Source: Sclerurus mexicanus
Lineage: Eukaryota; Chordata; Aves; Passeriformes; Furnariidae
Reading direction: 5' to 3'
Length of the DNA: 64,000 bases
Assembly: GCA_013396755.1 (NCBI GenBank)
Contig: VWZF01005804.1
Span: 108,297-172,296 of the forward strand
The position numbers and the translations under genes were made by a program. The first letter of the stretch is position 1. Every line of letters begins with the position of its first letter. This document shows, one piece after another, positions 36,801 to 49,000 of the stretch. The notes under the pieces are model-generated. The model did not search any database. It saw nothing but the letters and a program-made list of their open reading frames with translations, and had not been told where the DNA came from.

Positions 36801-39438
36801 AGACCACAGCACTGGTGACCTTGAGATCATGTCACAGTGGGACTCCTTTGTAGGTTCACCCACACAAGAGTGCATCCTGTCAAGGTGAAGACACAGGCTG
36901 AGTCAGAGGCTGGCTCTTGCAAAATCTTGGGAATAACATTTTGAAAACAGCATGCTCTGTTGTCTTCCTTCACCTTGTGTGAAAGGGTAATAATTAAATC
37001 ATTGCAAAACATATCAAATGATACTTCAGTGCTAGCAACAAACAAGATAACAATGGATGGGGATTTAACCCAGGCTGTGATTTTAATTCTAAGAGAAAGT
37101 GTGATAGATACCTAGAAACCTAAGTAAAACAAACCCTCTGCCTACTCCCCTCCCTGCCTGCCCCCCACCCAAGAAAAAAAAAGCAAAAAGGCATCCACAC
37201 CATTAGTAAACAGTAACAAGGTGAGGAATGTTTTTATAATCGGTGACTTCTGAGATTCTAGTTTGATTCCCTTGCTGCCATAACTGGGTAACCCTGTCAC
37301 AGAGGAGACTCGAGACTCCAAAATTACTCAGATATCATAGTAAAAGTGGCTGCATTATCACAGGACTTGAGTCAGGAAAACTTCTTTAGTTAGGAAAGCT
37401 CTTCAAGTCACTGAATGATAAGGTCTATTCACAGTGACACTGCCCCAGTGCTCTGTTGTTTGTCTCTCTGGAGAGCTGAAGCAGAAGACTTTTGAAAGCT
37501 TTTCAGTAAGAGCTTATCTGTTTTTAAGATATTGGAATGGGGAAAAAAAGCAGTTTATAGACTGTGATTCTACAAAAGCTCTTATGTACTGTTTTTTGCC
37601 ATGGCAATACAATGTCTCAGTCTGTTCTGCATATTCTCTAGCACTGCTGGGCATAAAAGAGATGAACATTACATGACACACAACCTGCTAACAGAGTCAC
37701 ACCATCCAAAAGCTGTAAAATCAGTCACCCAGGCCCATTCTGGCCCTTACTCTGTTCTGATTTCTTGATAACTATTCAGTTAGAAGTATATGGCATATCT
37801 AAGAAAAATAACCTCAAGGAATAGTTTAGTCCACCTAGTAATATCTATCTTGATCAGCCAATTGTCTAAATTAAGGGAGCCATAGATAGCAATTACCCTT
37901 CCAGGTTCTGGTCTATGACCTGAAACATTTGATGAAGATCCATGGTATAACAGGGAGTGTGAAGAGCAGTAGCCATTACAGATAATGATTCAGTTCCTCT
38001 GAATCCTATTGGCCAAATTATTTACCCCTGTGACCTGAATTGGATATGAAAAGCACTTCTCCTATTATTATTTTATTTGAATAACTCATGAAAATGCAGA
38101 CTACCTGAGCCCAACAGGTGTGTGCAGAATTCAACAGAATGTGGCTTGGATCATAGCTGGTCATTTAAGTGTTAATATATGACAAATAATTTCAATCCAT
38201 ACTCAGAACAAAAAAAAAAAAAGCTAGGAAAAAACCCATTACTTTTGAAAGAATGATTATAATTGTTTCCTGCATTTAAAAAAGGGAGAAGCTATTAATT
38301 TGGTCTTATGTGTGAGAAGAATTGCCTGTTATAGAGGAAAAGCAATCTAATAATGTTAAGGTTGCTTGGGTTTAGATTTGCAAATTTTTTCCATTGTTGC
38401 AGCATCTGAACCAAATCCAAGTATTTGAAAGCCACTGAAATTTGCTCTTTTCAAAATACAAATCTAATCCACTCCAACTCTATGCACTGCTTGTTACAAA
38501 CAAAAACTCAGCTTTTTTCCTGTTTATATATCAGTTACAGCTTAACTGGGGAAACAGTGGAGCCACTGTACTGTCAAGTTGCTGCTGATCTACACTGCAT
38601 TCCTTCAGGTGCCGAACGGAGCAGCCTTATCAGGAAACTTCGTGCAGGTGCTGCAGGGAGCGTGCTGGTCCGGCAACTGGCTGGAGAGCATTCTTCTGCC
38701 GAAACATCAGGGTCTAATCACACAGCAGGCACTGGGGAACACATACAACTGAGGATTTCTGATTTTAAGTCCACACGTAATAGTAAAAATAATTTTCTAA
38801 TGTTAACGAAAGTGATTTTGCAATATATGGTTCACCTTGCCAAGAGACTTAAATAGGAACATTCCTTTGTTGAGTGAGCCTATGTGAAAAATACACAATT
38901 GAATCAATAAACAATGAAACAATTTACAAAGGGCTTGTGAATAGTGCACTAGGTACATGTCTTTAAAAATATGTATGGGTCTGTACTACACTGCTTATTT
39001 TCAAAGTGTTCTGTACCTTGAGCAACAAGATTATGGATTTCCCTGTCTCACCAGGTGGAGAGGAGAGATGAAAGTGGGTAGCAGGAAGAAGATCTGGCAG
39101 AGGCATGAAACTAACATTTTGGAGAGAAAAGAATTTAAACTAATCTGCCATTCACCTTCCCTTCTCTGCTGCAGATTTTCTGGAGAAGATGTTGATGGAG
39201 GTGAAGAAACCTGTTGAAAGGCCAGGACTAGAGGAAACAACACAGGGACAGCCCTGGAAAGGGAGATGGAGGGACACAGGAGGGTACTTGCAGCAAAGGA
39301 GAGGCTATACAGAGAACTTGTTCCATGTGAGGAGGTGCAGGAAACATCTTTACTTACAGGGACTATCAATGGTTTATATCTGAATCAGAGTAATTGTATC
39401 AGCAGCAGTTGCCAAAATGGCTCCCTCTTCTAGATAAG
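33801..39438. other. intergenic, no gene recognised
   Basis: AT-rich sequence. An A/C-rich simple stretch lies at about 35188-35243. A 143-codon frame at 38425-38856 begins without ATG and has no recognisable domain. Nothing else can be supported. Confidence 0.6.
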
Positions 39439-40801
39439 CGTCCTGGTTTCAGCTGAGATAGAGTTCATTTTCTTCTCAGAAGCTGGTACAGGGCTCTGTT
39501 TTGAATTCAGTGTGAGAATAATGTTGATAACACATTGACTTTTTGTTGGTAAGCACTGAATACTTTGATTCAAGGACTTGCCAGTTTTCCATGCTCTATC
39601 AGTGGGCAGGTACACAGGGAGCCCACAGGGAGCATGGCCAGGACAGCTTACTTGAACTGGCCAAAGGGATATTCCACGCCAAGGAATGTCATACTCAGTA
39701 TACAAACTGGAAAGTGAGAAAGAGTATGCCTTGTTTAGTGATGGGTCCTGCTGTAGGAAAACATCAGAGATGGAAGATGACTTTATGAAGCCCCTTATGA
39801 CAATTTGTGGAAACTGCTGAAGGAGAAGGTAAGTCAGTTTGCAGAGGTGAAACACATCCAGCTGGTTTCAGATATTGCTGAACAAGAAAGATGGCTAATA
39901 CTTTACCTCTGTACTCATCCATGGGTGGTGGCAAATGCCCTGTGTGAGTGGTGGCAGCAATGGAAACAGACAAACAGACAAACTGGCAGTGCAGAGGTAA
40001 ACCCATCTGGACTACTATATTGTAGTACACTTAACCAAGGACACTATCACACAGCTTATCTATGAATATGAAACATGCACTTAAGCAAACCAAGTGGCTG
40101 AAGTCTCTCTGGTACAGAGTATGATGGTTGAAACATGATTATGGGGTGGCCTGAGTGATCAATTATATCACGGTCCTGCAAACCTACCAAGGCAAACATA
40201 TGTGCTGACAATGGTGGAACCAACCACCAGATGGCTGGAAAAGTATCCTGTGTACTATGCAACTGCTTGGAAAACTATCCTGAGCCTTGAAAAGCAAGTC
40301 TTTTGGAGAAACGGTACCATAGAGAGAACTGAGTCAGAAAATGAGACTCTTTTCTGAAACAACTTTATAGACACTTGGGCCAAAGAGCATGGCATTGAGT
40401 GGATATATCACATTTTGTATGATGAAGTAAACTGTGGAAAGATTGAACAATACAGTGGACTACTGAAGACTACACTGAGAGCAATGAGTGGTGGGACCTT
40501 CAGACACTGGGATACACATTTGGCAAAGGCCACCTGGTTGGTGGGGGGCTGCTGATCACTGCTCAGAGACAGGATGGGCATCACTCAGTGAGCGGTGAGC
40601 ACTTTCACTGTGGATCAGTTGTCTCTTCTGAGTTTTATTGCTTCTCCTCTCTCTCTCTCCTTTTCATATTATTATTATGACAATATTTTTTTACATTTAT
40701 CAAAGTGTTCTTATTTCAACCCACAAAGTTTACTGGAGTTGGGGGGAGGTGAGTGAGGGGCTGTGTGGTACCTAGTTGCCAGGTGGGGTTAAGCCATGAC
40801 A
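39439..40801 (+). mobile_element. rearranged ERVL-type element (LTR-pol-LTR, 1.36 kb)
   Basis: The 5' end CGTCCTGGTTTCAGCTGAGA to about 39710 (CAGTATACAAACTGG) matches the first part of a common avian ERVL-type LTR, and 40542-40801 matches its last part, ending TTAAGCCATGACA. Between them lie about 830 bp of pol. The flanks are ATAAG (39434-39438) and GTAAG (40802-40806), a 5-bp target-site duplication with one mismatch. The terminal TG has decayed to CG. The element therefore seems complete from end to end but internally rearranged. It is the same LTR type as the antisense piece at 18500-18650. No full-length gag, pol or env remains. The internal breakpoints are judged from memory of the LTR and are approximate. 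Confidence 0.85.
39711..40541 (+). pseudogene. ERVL pol remnant (RNase H to integrase), broken
   Basis: Decayed endogenous retroviral pol in the middle of the 39439-40801 element. The first part (about 39740-39980) resembles the RNase H region. The last part (about 40360-40540) clearly resembles the integrase core, with WAKEHGIEW, SGLLKTTLRAM and THLAKATWLV readable in one frame. Several stops and frame shifts interrupt it, and the stretch between the two domains is shorter than a full pol would need. It then runs directly into LTR sequence. It cannot encode an active enzyme. Confidence 0.85.
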
Positions 40802-43800
40802 GTAAGACAAGGAAATCCTGATAATAGATTTTTGAATTTGATTGCTCTAACAGCAAGAACTTTGGAATGTACTTTTTTGTCTTGATGACATTATTAATAT
40901 GAAGATGATTTGATGATAAATTAATTGCTCATTAAGAGTTGAATAAAGTAGTCCAGATTTAACTGTGGTATATGTTACATGTTTTTAATAAATATATGAA
41001 ATAGATCACTTTGTTCATAAAAAGGTGTATGACTACAGGAAGATACTCCCTAGAGGCAGCATGTCCTCCCTAGAGGAGATGTTTCTACCTCCTCTAAGGA
41101 GCACAGGGTCAAGATTTATCTGCATATAAGAAAGCAAGGTGAATGTTGTATTGACCTTTGCTCCGTGATAGACGGGATTTAGTTAGTCTGCACTGTCCTC
41201 CCAGAAAAAGGAAAAAAAAATTGAGTTTATTAGCATAAACTGGTATCCATAGGATTCAGCAGCAATTTCTCTGTTAAGTCTAGTGCTAAGCTACAAACTC
41301 AGTTGTCCTTCATGACTCTTGCTCTAGATGAAGGATGGGAATATTTCCCTCATCATCATCCCAGTCATCCTGTGCCATCAGATGAGAAAGCTCACACTGT
41401 ACTAGTTCTGGGAACAAAAGGAATGGTTCTTTTTATCTGGTGCTGACAACCTGATACCATTCACAAGCATTGCCAACTTGAATTAGGAATGTGGGAAAGG
41501 TACAAGAAGTTTAGGGAGCTTAACTGAATTGGCAGGATTCTTAAAAAGGGCCTCTGGTACCCTGAATTTGCATGCAGCTGTAGGAGCTGCTAAATCAGAA
41601 TGATCGATCATCAGGAATACAAATGTGGACCAGCTATGGTCCAATTAAGAGTCAATTAAGAGTTCATTAAGACTTTTGTCCTTCATCTAGTTGTTCTAAC
41701 AGCAAATGCACCCAGGTGTTATTTTTAAAATAGAATCATAATTTGAGTATCACCAAACCAAAAAGATTGTTATTGGAAAGATCACAAGTATTGTTAAAAC
41801 CAGCACAAATGGGCCTATTTTCTAGTAACAAAAGGCCTTGAAGGTATGACTTTATGACTCTTTAAATGCAGTTATTTTTGTTTCTCTGTGTTTCAGTATC
41901 AGCTGAAAATGATCTGAAGTGTTACAGTATGGTGGCAATAAATCCCCTGTCCTCATGCTGGAACAAGAAGGAAAGGTCAGTGGTGTTCTTTCCATTTCCT
42001 CCCTAAATGTTGTATACGTAGAAAAGAGTAAGTAAGAGGGTAAGCTAGTACAGTTCTGAACACCATTGGTGAAAGATTATACCCTAATGATTTTGAAACC
42101 TCTTCAAAAATTATTCTGAGAGCAAAACATACCTTTGTTCTTTTCCCCAGTGTGCTGAGAGATCAGACGAGTACAAAGCAGTGCACGGGCTGCCTGTCGC
42201 AACAAGGAAAGAATAACCAGGCTGTGGTGTAAACCTGCAGTAATTATAAAACGAGATTGATATTGTTATTACCTGGAAACTATTTAGGAAGTGTCTCAGC
42301 TATCAGGTTTTTTAGTTACAAAATAAAGGCAAGAAGGAGAAAGTTGGTATTTCTTTCTCCACCCTCATCTTACCAACTCCACATTACCTCAGTGCTGATT
42401 ATTAACCTTAGTTGTTCTAACAGTGGATTTGGGCCCTATACATCCTCACAGAAACCTTCATGCAACCCTCTGGATAATTTTCTTCCCTTGTTCCCTTGCT
42501 TTGTGTGAGATTTTCAAAACTGAAAAAATGAAACCTGGATTTCAAAAAGTAATTTCATAATAATTTAGAGTAATTTGGTATGGGGACTGTCTTCTTTTTT
42601 GATAATACAATGCAGAGATTTTGCTTTTCAGTAGTATGGTCCAGCGTTTTGTTACTTGTTTTGTTTTAGGTTTTCATTCTTTCAGGCCAACCCATCATTT
42701 AAGTGTTTAAACTGAACAAGGCAAAGTCTCTGCATTATACAAAATATCCTCGATTTGATACACTAACATTTCCTTCACAAGACAAAAAGCCTTTCTGTTA
42801 CAATTCATTAGGTTTTAAAAGCCTATATGTAACACTTCACTAGAATTTTACAGTTTCTGGAACTTAGGGAAGCTTCTTTCATGTTGCTGTGAATAAGGGA
42901 AACCTGCTATTACCTATCACCTGGGGAAAAGCATCTCTGTTGCCACGTACAACGGGAATCAGGATGCCCTGAATAAATGGGGCACAAGCACATCTTTCAA
43001 CAAAATGACACTTTTGTCCTCAGGTAGCCAAGGTGCCTGGCTGAGGTACAGGGGGTACAAGGAGGTAATGGGCAACACAAGAAGGAATTGATTTTCTCAA
43101 TACAGCAAAATCAGTCATTTATAGAAGTATAAGAAGACATATTTGCTTCTATTGCTTGACACACAATTCCAGCTATTTAAAAGTTGCAGAAGATCAAAAT
43201 TACCATTGTGATAAAATAATTAATGCTATTCATCCTGCATTTCTGCTGAATGCCCAGCACTGTAGAGAACTAGGTCCCTTAGGATATATCTACATTTCAT
43301 GGCACAAACTCCCCCACAAAATTAGGTTTAAGCAGATTCATTTGCATACTGCAAAAAGTCTAAATGCAATTCAGTGGTGTTCCCTATAGGTTTATTTAAC
43401 ATGTTCCTCTCTGCTACCACAACAAGGACCGATTTTATATAAATTACAGTGGACTTTTTGTTACGCTGCACTGATGACATCCGTTTAGGCTCATTTGTAG
43501 ATTTGCAGCTACAAGGAGAGAAGAGAAAATGAACTCCTGAGTGAGGGAACTGTACCTTTCTCTTGTTCTACAAATGTCTGAGAGCATATTTTCACAGTGC
43601 AGATCCTTTCTGCATGCATGTTTACCTAAGCAGACCTGCTCCAAACACCTTGCAATCAAAAAGCAGAAGGCAAATGTGGTAACCCCACGTCCAGCCCTGG
43701 GTTCAGTAGAGCCATAGCTGAACAAGGAGCCCAGAGTCTCTGATCTCAAATGGCTCTGTTTCTAGGTAGATAAGGACAGAAACAACCTCGTCAATGCAAC

Positions 43801-46045
43801 CAGTTTGTTTTTGAAAACTCAGAGATGGTTTTGCTGAATTTGCACACTGCTTTCCTAACAGGCAGAGATGATATTGCCTTTGTTTCTTTCAGCTAAATTA
43901 GCAACAATTACCTAAATGAATAACTTATTTTCTGGACAAGCCACTAACAAACAGTTTTGGGGGGAAAAATTGTACAAGACTGAAAAGGTCAAGGGATCTT
44001 TTAGAGCAACATTACTGAGTCGTTATGTAATATACTTAATCATATAGATCGTGTTTTAGACATAATTTTAGTAGATTATGATTGTGAACAAAGTGTGTTT
44101 CAGATTCCTAAACTAGCAATCTAAAGACACAGATAACCAATGATTTGTACTGAATATCTCACTTTTTCCTAGTTATAGACCAGAAATGTGAGAGGTGTGT
44201 GAAATGTTTCTGGTTTTGCTATATAAATTATCAAACAAGAAGAAAGACTAATTTAGCTTCAATGTAGACTCGACATACTCAGTTTCATAAAACATTTACA
44301 TTTTGTTCTGTTCTTGCCAAATTTATATCACCTCTAGATAAATTTTAAACATCTGCTAATTCTCATTTTGACTTAGATTTTGTAAGTCATTATGCATCAA
44401 CACGTTTTTGGTGGAACACCACTAAGCTTATGTTGTCACAAAAAATACTTAACACCTCTTTAGGAGGGGCTTTGATTTTTTTTTCCCCCTTCAGTTAAAG
44501 TTTTTAAGAGACTGATGAAATGCATTTGCCACACTAGGAGACATTCAGTTTATTGCATTTATTGGGATACTCCAAACCAGAGCAACTAAACCAAACTCTT
44601 TAGGTTCCTAAACAACATACAAAACCCAAAGATCTTTCCTTTCTGCTTTCATTTCTGGGAAGCATTCACACAACCATATCTAGACTCTTCTTCATTCTGA
44701 GCCAAAACCCTCAAATTTGAAGTAGCTTTCCAAAATAAAAGTAGCTTTTCAAAATAAAATTGGAACTACACATTGTTATATGTGACGGCCATAAACTCTT
44801 TTTCACTCATCTCACGGTGCTTCCTCAAGCTATCATTTTCTAAGTAGATTTGTTAATTTTAACTCTATGGTCTATCTAGCTTTTAATTACAATCAATTAC
44901 ATATTGTTTAAATAGGATTTTCTTTTGCCTCAGTGATACTACCACAAAGATGCTAAAGCACGCACATGAAAATCTGAGGCTGTCCGTGTGTTCTAGGTCA
45001 AGTCTTCCATACCATTCTCTGTATGAAACTATTTTTTTCCTAAAAATCTTTTTCTCGGTGATTTACAGGTTGGCCCTGTAGTGTATTACAGCCCATGGGT
45101 ATGAACTGTTAATAATAACTCTACCTCTAGAGTTGTATCTTCAGAAACACAAAATTCAATCAAGCAGTTAAGTATGACACAGGACTAGCTCGGGTTCTTT
45201 AAAGAATTGCCTTGCAAATAACAAAATTTCCTCAAATCAAGCTCCTGCCTTTTAAAATAGTTCCTATTTGCAAGACTACTTGTATTTTCTAATGTATTTG
45301 ATGATACATAGGGCATGAACTAATACTTCTACAAAGACAGTCTACGACTATGTCTATGTGTTCTATATTTCCTTCAGTGCCTACAGGGTAATAAATTGCT
45401 TTTCCTTTTGGCTTCATGATATAAGTACAGAACTACATCACAGGAGTTTCTGTGTGGCCAATCTGAATTATCCAGCTGAAGAAAACACACCCTGCCACCT
45501 GAAGAGATTAGGGAATACCAAAGATTTTTATTTTAGTAATCAGCAGAGGGATTTTCAAACTATTCAGCACTGGCCAAATTTTGCTCTATTGACAGCAACA
45601 GTAAAACTCTTCAGAAAGACTGGAAAGAATCCAGTTCTGAATACTTCTGTAAAATCCTACCCTAAAAATCTTTATTTTAAATTATGTCCAAACATGCAAT
45701 TTATAGAATCTGCCATAAGAAATACTGCCAGAGTGGATCTGAAAGGCAGCTGGGAATACAAGCAAACAGATGATCCATATGATATCCTTACTTAGAGCTT
45801 TGAAATTTGACAACTGAAAATAATTTACTTGGAAGGAAAAACAATTCCTCTCCACCCCCTTTTCAATACATGAAATATTCAGCTCTAGTTTATTTTTCCA
45901 CAAGAAAATGGCAACAGCATTTTGCACTACTGAATTTTATGCAAGACCCTCTTAAACAGTCCAACTTGTACTCAAATATCAAGATAATAAAAACATATAC
46001 AAACTGCGTAAAAATCCAACTGAATAAAAACAGACATTTAAGTTA
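40802..46045. other. intergenic, no gene recognised
   Basis: AT-rich sequence without recognised exons. A 19-bp tandem pair lies at 44721-44758. A stop-free frame at 45358-45795 lacks an ATG near its start and has no known domain. Confidence 0.6.
44721..44758. repeat. 19-bp tandem pair, one mismatch
   Basis: AGTAGCTTTCCAAAATAAA is followed at once by the same unit with one C-to-T change. Small slippage duplication. Confidence 0.95.
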
Positions 46046-46083
46046 CAATCTGTAATTACTTTAAAGAGTCTAATTACAGATTG
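46046..46083. repeat. inverted repeat, 13-bp perfect arms
   Basis: CAATCTGTAATTA (46046-46058) and its exact reverse complement TAATTACAGATTG (46071-46083) are separated by 12 bp. The arms contain TAATTA, a homeodomain-type core. It could be a hairpin in RNA or DNA, a paired binding site, or chance in AT-rich DNA. There is no sign of a MITE: I saw no terminal flanking duplication. Confidence 0.9.
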
Positions 46084-49000
46084 CAAGGCATTTTTTCTCT
46101 CTATGCTCACACAAACATACACAAAATATCAGGAAGATATTAAATAACCTTCTTAAGGTAGATGCAATAATAATATAATTACTCTAAAAAAAACCCCAAA
46201 ATTGGTGAAATGGAAATAATTCAGAATTAAAGTGCAGAAGTCAAAATGGAAGGATGGATCACTTATGTGGAAGAATAAAGATTACAACTCATAAAGCGAA
46301 AAAAAGTTAGCACAGGGGAAACAATGAGTCGAGCTAGAAACTTGTGACACCCTGCTGAACAAGATCAAAGATGAATTCAGGTTAACAGCACAAGGATTAG
46401 TGAGAAATTATGTAAATAACCCAACTTTATATAACCCCAAGCCTGGGCAGCTGGTAGCACATAGCAGAGCAGGAAAGGTGAGGTGAGTTACTGAGATAAG
46501 AAAAAGACAAGAGTGAGGACAGAACCTCAAATAATTTTGTACATTAGGTTATGAATACCTTCAGGAAGATAACTGAGGCTCGTAGAGAGGGGTGAGACCC
46601 TGAGTCTCTGGTGAATTAAACAAGCGTGGGTTAATTGAATTTTGGTGAAACTGACTGAAGACCTACTCTACATTAGTGTTAGTACTCTTACAGGTCCTAG
46701 TGACCTCCAGTCAAGCTGCATGCCTTATTTTGGAAGTTTTAAAGCTAGATTCAAGCAGCCTTTACAAATTATAATTAATAAGTCTTAAGCCAGAGAGAGC
46801 TGAGAGAGCAGTTCTTCCATCATTTTACAGTTCACATGGAATGACATCTTCACTTAACAAAAAAACACAACAATTTTCTAAAAAAACCCCACAATGTTAA
46901 ACAGTGGTAGTGCCCTCTCTGTATTTTCTTTCTCATAAATTAAATCCTGTCCAAGGTTTACATGGGATCTGTACTAACTACATAATAAATGTTGGTTCTA
47001 CTTACAGTTCCTGAAGTGAACAGCAGCACAATAACTTCTAGTGTTGTGAAGCAGTTTGAGATACATGAGATATTCAAGAGGGTATGTAATGCTTTCACCA
47101 TTCTACTTTACCTTTTTATTTCATATCTGAACCCTATATTCAAATATGTAGAGAGAGCTCTCATTTGATAACTGAAACCGCATTCAGTTGTCATGATTGT
47201 AGTCAAAAAGGAAAGCCATCAGCCCCACTCCAATAGCATAAATACAAATACTTGAATTCTCAAGGCTTTATGATGAATTTTTGACTTGGTTTCTTTCCCC
47301 TAGCAATTTCCAAAGAAAGTGAACAAGAAGTTCAAGAAAGGAGTTTATAAAAGTTGTGGACTGCACAGTATATAGTGCATAAGTTAATTTAATGCAGAAG
47401 TGTGACAAGGGCAGTAATTTTTCTTTTCCTGCTCACCACTAAAATATGCTACCTGTAGGCATGCAAGAAAGAAAAATAGAATTTTTTGTTATTTTTAAAT
47501 ATCAGCTCAATACTCTCTGTAATTGTAAGTATTAATCTGTTACAGAGATAGCTACAAGGCAGAACTGATATTTTTCCACATCTTGAACTTGCGTTTGTTT
47601 AGTTTAACTTGTCTAATTTTGTAATTCTTTCAAATCACACGCACATATCCCGTAGAATTTATTAAAAGCAGTTGCCTCTTTATATTCTGTCCGTTTAAGA
47701 TGGGGTTTTTTGTTTAGCATTTCTGAGACAGAGTAACAGCAAAACTTGAACAGTATAATAAATCTATTGAGTGTTCACAAATTGGTTGAAGGAAGGAAGC
47801 TCCACAAGAAGTGAAAGAACATGGCAACCTGAAGAATCTGGCAGAGAGCTCAATAGGACCAACCTATAGAAGTACCTGGTGATGTTTGTTCTGCTTTGAC
47901 TCACAGTAAATTGACACACTGAAAGGTCTCATATCAAGTCAGGTAAGAACAGATGAAATACTGTGAATCAAACCAGATGCAGCAATAAAACAAACGTTTG
48001 GAAGAAAAACCAGAGGTATAGCACCCCAGTAGCAATAAAAAAGTCACCTTGTTACTTATTTCTGCTAATTGGTTTCCTTTAACTAACACGTGTGGTAAAA
48101 CAACTGGAAGGGCTGTGGCTGATATGCCTTCTTATAACTGTACTCATTACGCAGTAAAAGAAGCAGAAATTGCTTGAATCTGTGAGGCACTTAATGTCAT
48201 CTCATAGTTATTGGGGATACTTTTTAACAATTTTCACATTACTATTACTATCAAAACACATGATAGAGTTAAAACATTTTTATTGAATGAATATGAATTC
48301 TATTATTACACCTTTTTTCTCTTTCCGGCTTTTCTTGATAGTAGGGAGTATGACTAGATGAAAACCTCAGATTTCATGTAGAGCAGCAGAAGAGGTTTTC
48401 TTACCATTATTATTGTTTTCTGTTTATTTCTTTTTATCTTTGGGTTTGTTTTTTTCTTTTATACCACACAACATCGAACAGAGAGGCCATAATATATCTG
48501 CAAATTGAAACAGCAAGGTCTGAAGCAAAAGTTTTGAGGAAACACGTGGGTATGTGGAAAAAAATCATGGTATGTCACAGCACACCAGCAACTCTAAAAA
48601 TCTTGTGCCACACTGGACCTGAAACAGTACCTTGGGTCTGGGTATGTGGAGGAGAACACACTATTTCTGAAAACACTGGATCCTTCTGTATGCTGTACTT
48701 GGCTTTATTTCCTTCTGGTTACTGTACCAGTGAAGTATGCTGTGTGTATTTGATGTTTACCCTTCAGAAGAAAGAACCCTGAAGTGGTGGGCCTAATGGG
48801 ATCCATTACTAAAATCCTGAGAATATTACAGTTAACAACCTTTTTGAGTAGCTTGCAGAGATTTTCTTCCTGCAGAACTGCTATTGATTTTTTTTCACTT
48901 TCTAAACTTCTTAGCAGGAGAAAGTCTGAATCATAGGCCACATACCACTCTGCTTTGGTGTGCAATATACCACTGAGAAGGAAATAAAATGACCTCACTT

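Noticed and set aside
38425..38856. 143-codon plus-strand ORF
   Set aside because: It starts at TTG, not ATG, has no known domain and no flanking splice evidence.
40840..42430. Repeated short motif TTGTTCTAACAG-like at about 40847, 41691 and 42413
   Set aside because: Only 10-12 bp shared, irregular spacing and different flanks. Consistent with chance, not a repeat family or CRISPR-like array.
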